A DNA stretch of 64,000 nt from Notospermus geniculatus (GCA_002633025.1 NMRB01001582.1:13761-77760); one strand, 5' to 3'; shown: positions 1 through 10,962, counted from the stretch's first letter. A program made the numbers and translations. The notes: generated from the sequence alone by a model not told the origin.

Positions 1-263
1 AAATTCAGTAGGTCAAGATGTACATTTTGTACTATTCCCGTTGATTTTGAAGCGGCAGATTTTGCAGAATGCGCCTCCGAAGTTTGGCTGTCTAATGCAT
101 TTCCCATTTAACTAAAATCCTTCTTTTGCCTTTTTCTCAAAATGCTGCTTGATATCGATGACCAACTGTCATGGCGCCACAACAAACCCCGCGAGCCAAT
201 CGCTTTAATTCCCACATGGCACCTCATAGAGGAACGCATGAAAAGTACATGTGGCTTATTTCC

Positions 264-408
264 TAAGGGTAGGGACACACCTAACGCGATTCGCATGCGA
301 TTGGGCGACGCATGCGTCAAAACCTTTGTTTGCGTGCAGTGCGGCGTAAAATAACAAAGGCGTTGCCGCATGCGTCAACGAATCGCGTTGGGTGTGTCCC
401 TACCCTAA
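264..408. mobile_element. 139-bp palindromic MITE with TAA target duplication (copy 1)
   Basis: The stretch 267-405 is a near-perfect inverted repeat starting GGGTAGGGACACACC and ending with its complement. It is flanked on both sides by TAA (264-266 and 406-408). A 3-bp TAA duplication is typical of PIF/Harbinger elements. A second family member lies at 55218-55363 with the same core (TTTGTTTG, then AAATAACAAAG) and also TAA flanks. It has no coding capacity. Confidence 0.85.
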
Positions 409-409
409 G

Positions 410-960
410 CTAGGAATCCACTGCTGATTTTCTGCGTTGGGAATCTGCTTCCTGCGATTGAATACGATCGCAGGGAATGGATACCGGTCGCCGACCGATT
501 GCCGACTGAAATTGACCACATCTTCGCCGTTGGTGGAAATCACGTCTAGCGGGTGATCGAGTGTCCAGTTGCAACGCAACTCAGCTGCAAGCAATTAGTA
601 GCAACGCAAAATCAGTTTGAAAATAAGTGGTGGACTCCTAGCTTTAGCGTGGATTGAGGCTTGTGTCTCATGATGCAAGATCGAGTTTATATCGAGCGTT
701 TTGGTCGTGGGTTGTTGTTTAACTTGCTGGATTATCAGTTAGCATAATTTTGCTGTGCAAGATGGATGTTTTGTTCGAACAGGAGGATCGACAATCATCG
801 TAACTCTGACGTATATCGGACAGCGCCATATTGCTCCGGGAACTACTCTGATGAAGATCAGTTAACGTCGCTCGACAAGACTGTTCAAATCTATCTATTT
901 GAATGATCTAATTCACCAATTAAGGCATTGTGAGCGTTGCTATAGAAAAATGAGTTGAAG
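410..960. other. Non-coding stretch, nothing recognised
   Basis: No convincing exon, repeat unit or RNA gene was seen here. The short open frames have no family features. Confidence 0.5.
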
Positions 961-962
961 CA

Positions 963-1925
963 TGTTACCTTACATGTACGTGATGAAGGGTTATTCACGC
1001 TATAACAACACGTTGAACTTCTCAAGTGGTGAAGCTATGGCGGCCATTTTTGTTTCGTGGTCGAGGTGGGGAGGGAGAAAGAGTCACCTAATGCATACAC
1101 ATTTTTCAATAAAAATCGTTGCAAAATGCAGAGTTAACCACTCAAACGTTTTTATATTTATCTTCATTCCGAAATAACTCATTTTGTGCAAACAAACATC
1201 AGTTAAAAAAAATATATGTAAACTATTTCCAGTATGCGCAACGCTACAACCGCATCACTTCTGACCTGTTCACTGACCATATGGTGGTCAAACTTAATCC
1301 GCTACACTGACGAGGTGCTTTCAATGGCGGCCCGAAGGTTGCCGAAAGCTTCCGCGTCGAAGACGATTGGAGAATCGAGGGTCACTTTGTTTACGTTTCG
1401 ATGTGTACAGTCATGGACACAAATTTATCTCCACCTGATACCTTGAATATTTCAAATGGGTCAACACGGTTTGTTCCACAATTTTGGAAATTTGGAAAGA
1501 TCGTAATTGCGTAATAGGTCATGAGAAAAAATCTTAAAAATCAACATTTTTATTATGTAATTTTGTGATTTTGTTGCAGTTATGATAGAGTGAAACTTTC
1601 TAAGGATTTTGGGTTTTGTTTCATCAAAATTTGCTCAGTGGTTGCTGAGATCTTTGAGCTTATCAAAATTTCGATAATTTAAGAATTCCATAATGTTTCT
1701 CAATTTTTTTATATCAGTAGACGGAGCTCACCTAAAAACATTAGGTATGAAGTTTGAGAAATTCTAGAGGTTATTTTTGAGGCCGCCTTCTGATTGGTCG
1801 TACTGAATCACATGATCTCACCGGCATGCTTGCTTCAGTAAAAAATGGCCGCCATCCTTTACATCACTGGAGAAGTTCGATGGGCTGTGATACCATTATT
1901 AACCCTTCATCAGGTAAGGTACTAT
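963..1925. mobile_element. Element bounded by about 85-bp inverted repeats
   Basis: The left end (963-1055, TTACCTTACATG onward) is the diverged reverse complement of 1842-1925, ending CATCAGGTAAGGTA. Both arms contain ATGGCGGCCATTTTT or a close variant. A related arm is found at 18365-18470. The interior (1400-1790) carries a second dispersed repeat family. No transposase is visible. Confidence 0.5.
1405..1790. repeat. Dispersed AT-rich repeat, copy 1
   Basis: The sequence from CAGTCATGGACACAAATTT through the TATCAAAATTTCGATA words recurs at 22050-22480 and in part at 42005-42340. The three copies align over several hundred bases with scattered substitutions. No coding capacity was seen. 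Confidence 0.7.
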
Positions 1926-1959
1926 ACTGCAACTCATTCTTTTCTGTGTAATCACTTCA

Positions 1960-2310
1960 CCTACACCTAGGTTATGAAGGATGACCTTTCAGATTACGCA
2001 ATGACCTTTAAGGTCAGAGGTCAAGGTCAAATAGTTCTAAAATGCACATCTGCCCGGAATTTCAGGAGAAAACTAATTAGAAGCCTGTATTAACCATCTA
2101 CTATAGGTTTAATTAGGACGCATGTTCCAGTTACGCAATACTTCTCAAGGTAAGAGGTCAAGGTCACAGTCAACCAGCTTTAGAGTAGTAAACTTCTCAT
2201 ACTTTCACGTGGAAAATGGCTAATGGTACATTGGCCACTGTATTCAAGGTCGGAAACCATTGATATCGCTCCGATGTCCTGTTCTTGTTTTTTCCACGTT
2301 TTGGGAAAAG
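1960..2310 (+). repeat. Dispersed repeat with AGGTCA half-site arrays, copy 1
   Basis: The unit runs from CACCTACACCTAGGTTAT to CGCTCCGATGTCCTG and contains AGGTCAGAGGTCAAGGTCA at about 2011. Similar units lie at 18950-19540, 21280-21800 (inverted), 37440-37660 and 39980-40320. The core is a direct repeat of AGGTCA spaced by 1 bp (DR1) followed by TCAAGGTCA, the established extended half-site of ERR/SF-1-type nuclear receptors. Whether it binds any receptor is unknown. Confidence 0.7.
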
Positions 2311-2324
2311 ATTGTTCTCTCCTA

Positions 2325-2705
2325 CCAGTCTACCGGCATGGAGAAAACGCGGAATTCCACGGAATTCCGCTAGACATAATTTTGTGGTCTGCAGTTTATA
2401 CAGTACTATTAACTGGTGTGAAACTTGTCACGTGGATCATCCCCTCCCGTCCCCTCCCCTTATCTCTTATCATATTGGCACTAGCCTAGATACGAGGTAG
2501 CAAGGTGGTTGGGCTACAGAAACAATGCCGCCGTGCCGCATTCCAACTGCTTTGCTTGGCCTTGTTATTTCATTATTATTATACCCTACATGTGTTAAGG
2601 CCAGTGTATAGTTTATTCCATTGTTAAAAGCTATAAGTAATTGCAGTTTCGGATTCTTGGCGGATTTCCGTGGAATTCCGCGTTTTCTCCCTGCCGCCAG
2701 TCTAC
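2325..2705. mobile_element. Mutator-like non-autonomous element, 9-bp TSD
   Basis: The element 2334-2696 (363 bp) has inverted ends of about 36 bp beginning CGGCATGGAGAAAACGCGG. It is flanked by the exact 9-bp duplication CCAGTCTAC at 2325-2333 and 2697-2705. A 9-bp duplication points to the Mutator superfamily. The ends contain tandem GGAATTCC words. No transposase frame is present. Confidence 0.85.
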
Positions 2706-2709
2706 TTGT

Positions 2710-3385
2710 CCAGCCAAAGAAGCGGTTTTGTTCCAGAAAAGTATAAGCGCATGTGCTTATTATAATCGGACGAAACGAAGGCGGAAAAAAGGCCTGAAAG
2801 CAAGCGATTTTCGTTTATAAGCGCAGGTCCATAAATCGGCATAAATACGGTACATCGATCGTGTTCGTGTTTGTATGAACTAGGTCCCCCTTGTAAGTCA
2901 CCATAAATAAACATAATGTGCTGGTTCCTCTGGCCATCGATGGGGCGCTGGCTGATTGTCACAATGCCATCTGGACGCAAGGAAACCAACCGCCACGTAG
3001 CGGCAAATCAGCAAAGTTTGCTAATTATTAATTACATGCATTTCACAGCTATATTTGGCCTTGGATGGGAAATTGTGCCTGAAACTTTGTCACCTTAGAC
3101 TAAATTTACAGGAAAAGACGGGCGTTCAAACTGTACAGGATCAGTGTGTATCAGAATTATGAGGCAAACTAACGTGAAAATTTGTCAAAAGCGGGATCGA
3201 GTGATGAGTTTGAAGCGTTTTTTTGGTAACCGGCGATGAACATGTGATGTCACCACCTGTGGGCATAAATTATTCTCACGACGCTGCACGAAGACGAATT
3301 TAGCCCAGTCCGCTCGCTGAATATGTGACGTCACCACCGGGGTCTCGTACCCAGAGTTCAATGCCACATCAAATTGTGGAAATGC
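2710..3385. other. Non-coding stretch, nothing recognised
   Basis: Only short shadow frames are present; no repeat or exon was recognised. Confidence 0.5.
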
Positions 3386-3390
3386 CTAGA

Positions 3391-3560
3391 CAGGTGTGAC
3401 AGGAATCAAAGTCCCCCTGGAATCAAAGTCCGGTCCTATTATTCATCGAGGGATTAGAATAAATGGCTATGGAGACCATGCCATTCGGATATAACCTTAC
3501 AATAGCGGGCTATTGTTTGGCGGATTGCATTCCTAGGACGTTCATTCCTGTCACACCTGT
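3391..3560. mobile_element. Short terminal-inverted-repeat element
   Basis: The ends CAGGTGTGACAGGAAT (3391-3406) and its complement (3545-3560) enclose about 170 bp. No unambiguous target duplication was found, so the boundary is approximate. Confidence 0.5.
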
Positions 3561-3593
3561 ACTACTTTTGCACAGTGCAAATGCATTGTTCAA

Positions 3594-4723
3594 CCCTTAC
3601 GAAAAATTCCCATGTGTTATTTCTTTTTTCACATGTGGGAATTATTTCACATATGTGAAAATAAGGCCATATGTGAAATTTGCCGCTTTTTTCCAATGTG
3701 TGAAAAATTCCCTGGAGGATTTTTGTTGAAATCCCATATGTGAATCCTACATGTAAATCCAATATTGGTCATAATCTTAGTTCACCGTTTTTCTCTAATT
3801 TCTTCATCGCCTGACTTGTGTCAGATATAGAAGGAAAAGGCCACCATCAGGTACAGCCTTAGACTATAAATAACTTTAATCTTACCCAATAAGCCGAGAA
3901 GCTTTAACAGTTCCAGATGGTTGGGGAATATCAATGAATAGAAAAGTATCTCTTCTTTGGTACAGACAAAACCAATGTTATAAAACTATCACCTTCACAA
4001 TTCTGAAACATGAACATTCACAACTTCAATTTTTTGTTTGATATTTCAAATGGTAGTTAAGTAATTTTCTTATGCATTTGTTTTCACAGAAAATGGCGTT
4101 GTTTATTAAATATTTGCAAATTATAACATAATTGCCATCCCCCCAGTTGTCCGCCGGTAAAAGCTTCATGTTTGACCTTGTAAATAAAACAAACTCGTCT
4201 ACCTGCTTACCTGTCTGCCTGTAGGTTATAACCAACACACTTATAAGGAAAGTTTGTCATATATTGCTTGTTATTTTCATTTTCAAAAGTCACTCCGTTC
4301 TTAATGATTTATTTCACTTAAATCCCATGTGTGAAGAAAATCCCATGTGTGAAGAAAATCACATGTGTGATTTTCTTGAGAAAACAGAAGTACTATGTGT
4401 GAAAAAAATCACACATGGTAATTTTAAAAGTTCACATATGTGAAAATAAAAATAGCACATGTAGAAAAATCACATGTGGTAATTTCGTAAGTAAAAAAGA
4501 AATTCCCACATGTGAAAAAAAATTCCCACGTGTGAAATAATCACATGGAAATTTCACATGTGGTAAATGAATATTAACATATGGGAATCTGAAAATCACA
4601 TGTGGGAAAATAACATTCACACAATGCAAGGGTTTTTATATATGTGAAGAGCCGTTTCACATATGGGAATAGTCATTTCACATATGTGAAAACAAATCAC
4701 ATATGGGACTTTTTCGTAAGGGA
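3594..4723. mobile_element. Fold-back element with CACATGTG-type motif arrays
   Basis: Inverted ends CCCTTACGAAAAA (3594 onward) and its complement (ending about 4721) bound some 1.1 kb. Both subterminal regions (3600-3760 and 4320-4710) are packed with more than 20 degenerate palindromes of the type TCACATGTGA, CCCATGTGTGAA or TTCACATATGTGAA, while the middle (3765-4315) has none. Subterminal motif arrays in DNA transposons often serve as transposase binding sites; that role is inferred here. Confidence 0.75.
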
Positions 4724-4792
4724 AGGCGGATGAATTTCTCACGGTGCACAAGCAAGTGCGTAGGGATTCGAAAGAGTTCGTAATTTGTTCCT

Positions 4793-5310
4793 TAATAGGG
4801 AGGTTCTGCAACGTCTCCGAATTCCGAAATACGAATATGCTTCTACTATGACGTCATCACTTTGGGGTATGACGTTGCGTCTCTTTCGTGACGTCGTGCA
4901 AATTCGGTGCGTCTTGGCGAGGATGGCCGTAAATCTTCGTAGCTAGTTTACTATTGAAACACTGAATCATTCTGTGACAGAATGTTAAAATAGTACAAAT
5001 TTAGTATTTTTACAAATACTGGAACAAATTCTAATTTTTGGTACGATTACTTTATCAAATAATTCGTACATGTATAATCGATGAGCACAAGAACCTTGTG
5101 CTGGGTTTTAGCCGTTTTCAGATATCTTACCCGAGGAACGATGGCCGCGACCTCTTCAGATTGGAATCGCTGTTCGAAACCGAAGTGAGTCCATTCTGCT
5201 CGGCCGTTTCACATGTCGTATGGCCAGGCAGATGGCCAAGGCATGTTTCACGTAATTTGCGTGGAAATTGTCGGTACAATGAAGAAGTATTTATTTATTA
5301 CCTCCTGAAG
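4793..5310. other. Non-coding; one degenerate fold-back end
   Basis: The start (TAATAGGGAGGTTCTGC, then CGAAATACGAA) resembles one arm of the TAGGGAG fold-back family seen at 46801-47365. The rest shows no gene. Confidence 0.4.
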
Positions 5311-5316
5311 TAATAA

Positions 5317-5448
5317 TAGGGAGTTTTCGCAAAGCCCCCGAAACGCCAACGCGAACGCCAAACCCATTGTTCGATGCCAAGACTAGAGCACCGAACAAAA
5401 GGATAGACGTTCGCGTTGGCGTTTCGGGGGCTTTGCGAAAACTCCCTA
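5317..5448. mobile_element. 128-bp palindromic MITE of the TAGGGAG family (copy 1)
   Basis: The segment 5319-5446 has about 40-bp inverted arms starting GGGAGTTTTCGCAAAGCCCC. It is bordered by TA on both sides. A second copy lies at 49261-49390, and a larger relative with the same first 12 bases lies at 46974-47363. Confidence 0.85.
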
Positions 5449-5784
5449 AAGATTCTATCCCCGTTAGTGCAGAATAGGTTATGAATTGAGGGGGGACGAG
5501 GTAGTCCATTCCCTCGTCCCATACCACAATTTTCTAGTGACTAGTGGTGGCGGGCTTGGGAAACCAAGCTATGGCCGCTGTGACAGAAATATAGCCCACG
5601 AACTTCGGGCCCTTTTTCTTATTTGACGAAGTCAACCGCTACTGTTCACCTCATGGAAAAGCTCCACTTTCGCGTAATACTTTTTAGGAGTTGTTGGCAT
5701 TTACCACATCTTAACGCTGACATGTTTGCATTACCCCACTACTGTATAATAGTGAAAGGACGCCTACCCTACGAAAAATGTGTC

Positions 5785-5982
5785 TGAGGCTCCAGTTCCA
5801 TAGAGTTCACGTTGACACTTTTCACGCGCCACGCTTCACGTTTTCCTTTCGTTCCTCGATTCAGCGTACAACGAGACACACATTACCCGTCCTGTGACAT
5901 GCTTTCTCCGAGGAACGAAAGGAAAACGTGAAGTGTAACGCGAGAAAAGTGTACACGTGAACTCTATGGAACTGGAGCCTGA
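5785..5982. mobile_element. Fold-back MITE with TGA flanks
   Basis: The arms, beginning GGCTCCAGTTCCATAGAG (5788) and ending at 5979, pair over about 70 bp with few mismatches. TGA occurs immediately outside both ends (5785-5787 and 5980-5982), consistent with a 3-bp target duplication. Confidence 0.75.
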
Positions 5983-5984
5983 GG

Positions 5985-6135
5985 TGGATGAAAGGTGTCC
6001 AAAGGTGTTTTAGGGTGTTTATGTGGTGTGCCAATGGTGTTCTATGGTGATTTAGGGGTGTGCTGTGGTGGGACCATGCATGTCCTGTGGTGGAACAAGT
6101 GGTGTCAAGGGTGTTCAGGGGTATCCAATGGTGGA
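5985..6135. repeat. Degenerate GGTGTNC motif array (left side)
   Basis: About 150 bp contain more than ten GGTGT or GGTGG words at irregular spacing. The complementary CCACC/GGACACC words reappear at 8130-8235 and 8565-8775, so this may be the left subterminal array of a larger composite element. Confidence 0.5.
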
Positions 6136-6229
6136 TGCACTGAAAGAAATTCCCTTCTCAGGATGAGTACTTTAGGGTACTAACTGGTCCGTCCGTGAGA
6201 TGAGTAGAAAGGTACTCAAAATGAGATTC
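6136..6229. repeat. 94-bp direct repeat, copy A
   Basis: This block (TGCACTGAAAGAAATTCCC onward) recurs without visible change at 6830-6923. It is the left end of the ACTCAnnnTGAGT element; the second copy is followed by the rest of that element, whereas this one is cut off. Confidence 0.9.
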
Positions 6230-6317
6230 AAGAATCGTTTGAGAATTATCTGCGAACCCGACAACTTTCAGATTCGGGGCGATTCGGGACATTCGTAGCG
6301 TCAGTGAAAGCCAGGCA

Positions 6318-6731
6318 TAAGGCGGTGACAGACTGGTCCGTATACGATCCGTATACGACCCGGTACGTTGCTCCGCTTGAATCACTTTCTACTCATTTCC
6401 ATTTGATGTGACAGACTGGTGCGTATCCGACCCGACACGGCACGTCAATCCGCCCCGAATCAACCGGGTGGGCGATTTTTACGGACTGCGGAAACACAAC
6501 GCCGACCTTTTATGGACATTATCCCTATAAAATCCTTTGAATTCGACAGCTCTTTTTGTTCCGAGTCGCGGACGAATCACTTCCTTCTTGATAGACGACA
6601 ATGGCTAAAATGACCATGTGATGTAGACTTGTCGCACTAGTCTGTCACGGCCCTCCGTTTTTTGCTGTGTCGGACACGTGCTTGACGGATACGTATCGCA
6701 CACGGAACGGACCAGTCTGTCACCGCCTTTA
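6318..6731. mobile_element. Nested inverted repeats of one GTGACAGACTGG family
   Basis: The outer ends AAGGCGGTGACAGACTGG (6319) and complement (to 6730) enclose a second pair with the same core, GTGACAGACTGG at 6409-6420 and its complement at 6638-6649. The pattern suggests that one family member inserted into, or duplicated inside, another. No coding sequence is present. Confidence 0.65.
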
Positions 6732-6829
6732 GACGCAGGATAGTTAGACGCGTGTGATTATCCTGCGGGTAAATGCCTCTGGTGAAGCACCATACAGACA
6801 TCAGACAATAGTTTTCTAGGCCTTTAACC

Positions 6830-7163
6830 TGCACTGAAAGAAATTCCCTTCTCAGGATGAGTACTTTAGGGTACTAACTGGTCCGTCCGTGAGATGAGTA
6901 GAAAGGTACTCAAAATGAGATTCTATTTCTGCTCATAGTGAGTAGGTAAATACTCATAATGAGCTAGCAAATATACTCGTATGGCATGTATGGCTTCTCA
7001 TATCAAGTGCCAAAAAGTACTCATACTGAGTAGTTGGGTACTCAAGACGAGTAACAGAGGATGCTCATTCATGTCATTGGGATGGTGACCTGAGTATCAT
7101 TGGGATACTAATCTTGAGAAGTTTTGGCTCCTCCAAAACGAGCTGTCCCTTTCTTCCACTGTG
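6830..7163. mobile_element. Element with repeated TACTCA/TGAGTA palindromes
   Basis: The left end CACTGAAAGAAATTCCC and right end, whose complement reads CACAGTGGAAGAAAGGGA, are imperfect inverted ends. The interior has about ten degenerate TACTCAnnnTGAGTA palindromes. The first 94 bp are the direct repeat shared with 6136-6229. Confidence 0.6.
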
Positions 7164-8125
7164 TGATTGAGTGGGACACTCTTGGCGATCGAAAAACCCT
7201 GATCAGGGGACTCTGTTTGGCTGAGTAAGCCGTAACATTTTAAGTTACTACAAATACAACAGACGGAGTCGAGAATTTCATTCAAATAAATTTTATGACA
7301 TTTGTGGTTCAGATGAGCATCATTTCCGAAAAGTTTAGTATCCACAAAAATAATGAGCGAGGTTTGTTTTACAAACTTTTGCTGTTATCGTGTTAGTATT
7401 GTAGGCGGCAACATTCTTATATGCCATAACTTTTAGGCACTAGGTTCTCTTTATTTCCATGCTTGACGCAATGGTTCCTGGGCTCGCCGCCAGGCGAAAA
7501 ATGGCGTAGCCAGCGAATTACTTTGTCGAACCAGCGAGTAGAATGCCTCATAGAGGATTTTTCAGGAATATGCATTTTTGTCTCCCATTGCGTGAACACG
7601 CCGTATTAGTTGTGCTTTGCGGTGCTGTTTCCACGAAAGATATCCGTAGTAAGTAATCATATATGAATGGATACAATATCGCCGAAAATAACACGAAAAT
7701 TCGGGATTTTGTGGCGGTCGTCTGCTTTCTGCTTATAGGCCAAGCCGAAGTCGAATGTTCGCTTCACTGTCTATCACCCCATGCAGAAAGAAATCACGCC
7801 TGTTAACAGCGTAATCGGCCATTCAATCAGCATAAGCCATTGTCAGAAATGCCACAATGTGGCTTAGTAACAGAGTTCTTTGTCTGCTTTGCCTAAGTCA
7901 TGTGTACATGTAGTTCTCTATATCCAACCGCCAGTTCAGCACGTCGTTCGTCATTCACGTGCTTTTGTGACAAGTGCTACCGATTACTGGAATAAGTGAA
8001 TCTGTTTCTTTTTGGGCCTGTGAATGACTTGGATTTATAGCCGACAAATAGTTTTTTCGTTGACGGGATTTCAGTGCTGCTGTGGAATTTTCCCATACAT
8101 CCTAATCCATAATGCCATAGCTACG
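7164..8125. other. Non-coding stretch, nothing recognised
   Basis: No exon, repeat or RNA gene could be supported. Confidence 0.5.
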
Positions 8126-8129
8126 CAAC

Positions 8130-8775
8130 TATACCACCACATAAATATGGTGCACCACAGGACACCTCAGACCACCATAGAACACCACTGACTCTACCAC
8201 CACAGAGATGCTGGGCACCACAGGACACCACTATACATCCTCCGGAAAGCTTCCTTAGTTGCAAACTGTGCGAAAATTATGAAAGGACTCCAAAATGTTC
8301 TCAAATTATATGAAAAAAACATCTTTCCTCGCAAGTTTAATAACGTTTTAATAAAAGATAATCATAAGATATCATAATGTTAAAATGTAAAACATACACT
8401 TCCAGAGCAGTCTCTTCACCTGTCAAAAACTTTACAAGTCTTGACAACTTCACTGTTTTCAAGCATTTTTATGAGGTACAAGGGGTACTCTCCTTAGTGT
8501 CCTCGGAAGGGAAAGAATACTTCCAAAGGGCACATATTCCCTCAATCCTTCGAACACTCCATTAGTCCATACGTCCCACCACAAACGGACCCCCTATAAT
8601 GTCCCTCCACACACGGACACCTCACAAGGACACCTCTGAGTTTGTGAGGTGGGACTGTTTCATTTTACGCATTGGGACACCGCTGAGTCACCATTGGGAC
8701 ACCATTAGAAGGTGTCATCCTGTGTGGTGTTTTCTTGGGTGTCCCTGCGGTGTTCCTGACGGGTGTTTCTAGGGT
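8130..8775. repeat. Degenerate CCACC/GGACACC motif arrays
   Basis: Clusters at 8130-8235 and 8565-8775 of CACCACAGGACACC-type words are the complement of the GGTGTNC array at 5985-6135. The intervening 8240-8560 is unremarkable AT-rich DNA. Confidence 0.5.
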
Positions 8776-8846
8776 GAATTCATGAATATTTTTAGTAGGG
8801 TATTAACCCTGTTTTCGGCGATATTTTGTGTATTCCGGTGTATTTT

Positions 8847-9424
8847 CACAGAAAGAAAAAACGATCTCATCTCGAGATAAAATGAATCTTCAACTCTTGT
8901 CCCCTAAAATGAGTTTCTTTTGCAACTCGAATAGACATAACTGGGTCTCCACTTGAGATGACATTGTCTCCAACTGGTTAAAATGATTCTTAGCTGTTTC
9001 CACCGGATTGTATGTTGTCTCGAATCAAATAAACAAGTGATGTCTCCATATATAAAAAAAAGTTTCACACCCAGTGGGTTTCGAACCCAGGACTCTCTGA
9101 TCGCAAGTCGTACACCAGAACCACCACACCACCGAGCTCCTCATATAAGCAGATTTTGGTTCACCTCCGGTTTGTTTCCAATTTTCTCCAGCCGATGCCC
9201 TGTCCCATCGACTGGAGAACTGAGAAAACTCAAAATGAGTAGACTTTGTCTCTACGTCAGAATGAGACTCCAGTTGCAGTTATCTCCAATCGATGCAAGA
9301 GGGCTCCAGCCTTAGAAAACTGGTAGTCATTCTCTGTTCGAGTAGCAAAGAAATTCATTTTAGGGACAAAATAGTAGGCTGGAGACTCATTTTATCTCGA
9401 TATGTGATCGATTTTTTTCTGTGT
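8847..9424. mobile_element. Fold-back element with inverted CACAGAAA ends
   Basis: The left end (CACAGAAAGAAAAAACGATC, then CATCTCGAGATAAAATGA) and right end are imperfect inverted repeats of about 60 bp. The interior is rich in TCTCCA/AAATGAG words. A tRNA-like SINE fragment (9066-9139) sits inside. Confidence 0.6.
9066..9139 (-). repeat. tRNA-derived SINE head or tRNA pseudogene
   Basis: On the minus strand the block shows an A-box-like GGTGGTGTGGTGGTT and a perfect B box, GGTTCGAAACC (plus-strand 9079-9091). The acceptor arms do not pair well and no CCA-proximal stem is convincing, so it is scored as a SINE head and not a functional tRNA. Confidence 0.65.
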
Positions 9425-9461
9425 TGGCGTATCTCGGGGTATTCCGGTCTTCTTACGACCC

Positions 9462-9484
9462 CCCCCACCCCCCCCCCCCCCCCC
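9462..9484 (+). repeat. Poly-C tract
   Basis: A nearly pure C run follows CTTACGACC. It marks the approximate left limit of the DIRS-like element but may be an unrelated simple repeat. Confidence 0.8.
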
Positions 9485-9544
9485 AATGGATTTGGCTGAT
9501 AAAAAAAAGTACCGGTACCTACCGCGCTGAGGCGCGTCAGGTAA

Positions 9545-10680
9545 ATGAATTTCAAACGTCGAGAGGTCGTTCAAACATGCACTTTTCTCAGACCACCATT
9601 ACCCCAAATACCTCCCGGGTGGTGTCGCTGTGATTCGAATGATTCTGTTGTGCAAACGTTGGCTCAACGGAGTTGTATTATGGATCCCGCTTTGGCTGGA
9701 AAATTGGACCAGATTATGATATCTCAAAACAATTTGTTGTCGCAAAGTAAGCACCTGGTAAGACAACTAGTGACGAACTTTCAGAATTATCACGTAAATA
9801 TGATCAACTATCTCAGGTAACAGAGAACTTGCAGTCTGAAGTTGGCGAGTTGCAATCGGCCGGTGACCACACCCATGGTGAAACATGGGGCGGCGTCAGT
9901 GACAATGCACGCAGTAGTGTATTTGATGTGTACACAGGTACGACATCGCCTGGACGTGGTGGTGGTGAAAGTCGGGCCCAACAAGATCGGGCAGCATCGG
10001 CGCCCGTGCAACAGATGAATCCTGAATCAGAAACAGGCCTAGGCCTCACCGATCTTCAAAACGAGTATCACTCTATCAAAGATGCAGTACAAAAGGTAAA
10101 GTTACCTAAAGATTTTAAAGTTGTAGATGGTAATAAGGGAATCATACGTTCCGAACAGTCCAAGGCTGCCATCGTCAGGGGCGGATCCAGGATTTTAAAA
10201 TACGGGGGGCCGGTCACCATCAGCCACAGGCGGACGGAGTAGCGTCGCAAGGCGCGGAGCCACAATAGGGGGTCTAGGGGCCTCCCTCAGAAAATTTTGA
10301 ATTCCAGATGCACTTAGATACGATTTCCAAGCATCTGGGGGCATGATTTCCTCATCTATTTGCTCATTTTTTCGGAATTATTGACCCATTTTTTGTTGGT
10401 GTTCCAAAAATAGGGGGGGGGGGGCGGCCCCCTCGGCCCCCCTCTGGATCCGCGCCTGATCGTGACAGCCTGTGCGGGATACGCTGAGACTTTTCTCAAG
10501 CTTCTTTTGACTCTCGATAAGGATGCCCCACTAGGAGATGAACAGTTGGCAACTATATTGACAGCTCAGATTCGTTACTTACAAGAAGAAAAGTCCTTGC
10601 TCTTGGTGAACAGCAGCTTGGGTGAAGGCGTCGGAAAGTTGTATCGCCAGTTCAGGGAACACACGTGTGTCCATGTTTTC
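9545..10680 (+). pseudogene. DIRS-like gag region, interrupted
   Basis: Frames at 9545-9820, 9829-10170 and 10462-10683 make up a hydrophilic protein of the gag type, with a C-terminal part rich in Leu and Glu (EEKSLLLVNSSLGEGVGKLY). The frame is cut at 10171 by a 283-bp DNA element and resumes after it, continuing a helical segment (TACAGYAETFLKLLL). Gag proteins of DIRS elements are poorly conserved, so the assignment rests mainly on position ahead of the polymerase. Confidence 0.6.
10171..10463. mobile_element. CAGGGGCGGATCC-end element inserted in gag, 5-bp TSD
   Basis: Element 10176-10458 begins CAGGGGCGGATCCAGG and ends with the complement CCTCTGGATCCGCGCCTG. ATCGT flanks both sides (10171-10175 and 10459-10463). 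It is non-coding and GC-rich, with a G run at about 10413. The insertion is younger than the host retroelement because it splits the gag frame. Confidence 0.85.
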
Positions 10681-10705
10681 TAGTGGTGACATTCGTACAA
10701 TGGAA

Positions 10706-10905
10706 TCTTGTGTTTCTCTTCATAATGCTACTATGGCCTCCAACGCTGCTCATCGTGGTCGAGGTTCAAGAGGATATTTCGGTGGACGTGGTTTTAACTC
10801 TGGCCGTGGTAGCTTTTCTACTAGTCGCGGTGGTTTTCACAACCAGGCGTTCCGAGCTCAGTTTCAAAACAATAGATTGGACGAGGACCGTTCAAATTCT
10901 AATTC
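10706..10905 (+). pseudogene. Gly/Arg-rich RNA-binding-like segment of the retroelement
   Basis: The frame reads repeated RG, GRG and SRGG units (for example RGRGSRGYFGGRGFNSGRG) ahead of the reverse transcriptase. Such RGG-type tracts are common in retroelement nucleocapsid-like regions. It belongs to a frame different from the upstream gag segment, so a frameshift lies between them. Confidence 0.55.
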
Positions 10906-10962
10906 TGCACAAACTTTTGGTTCATGTGATACGGTCGTGTCCAGTTCAAGAATAATGCTCCC

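Noticed and set aside
3590-4720. CRISPR-like array of CACATGTG repeats
   Set aside because: The words are short, degenerate and irregularly spaced, without uniform spacers, in a eukaryotic transposon with inverted ends.
9066-9139. Functional tRNA gene on the minus strand
   Set aside because: The B box is perfect but acceptor and D stems do not pair convincingly, and the block lies inside a transposon-like unit; a SINE head fits better.
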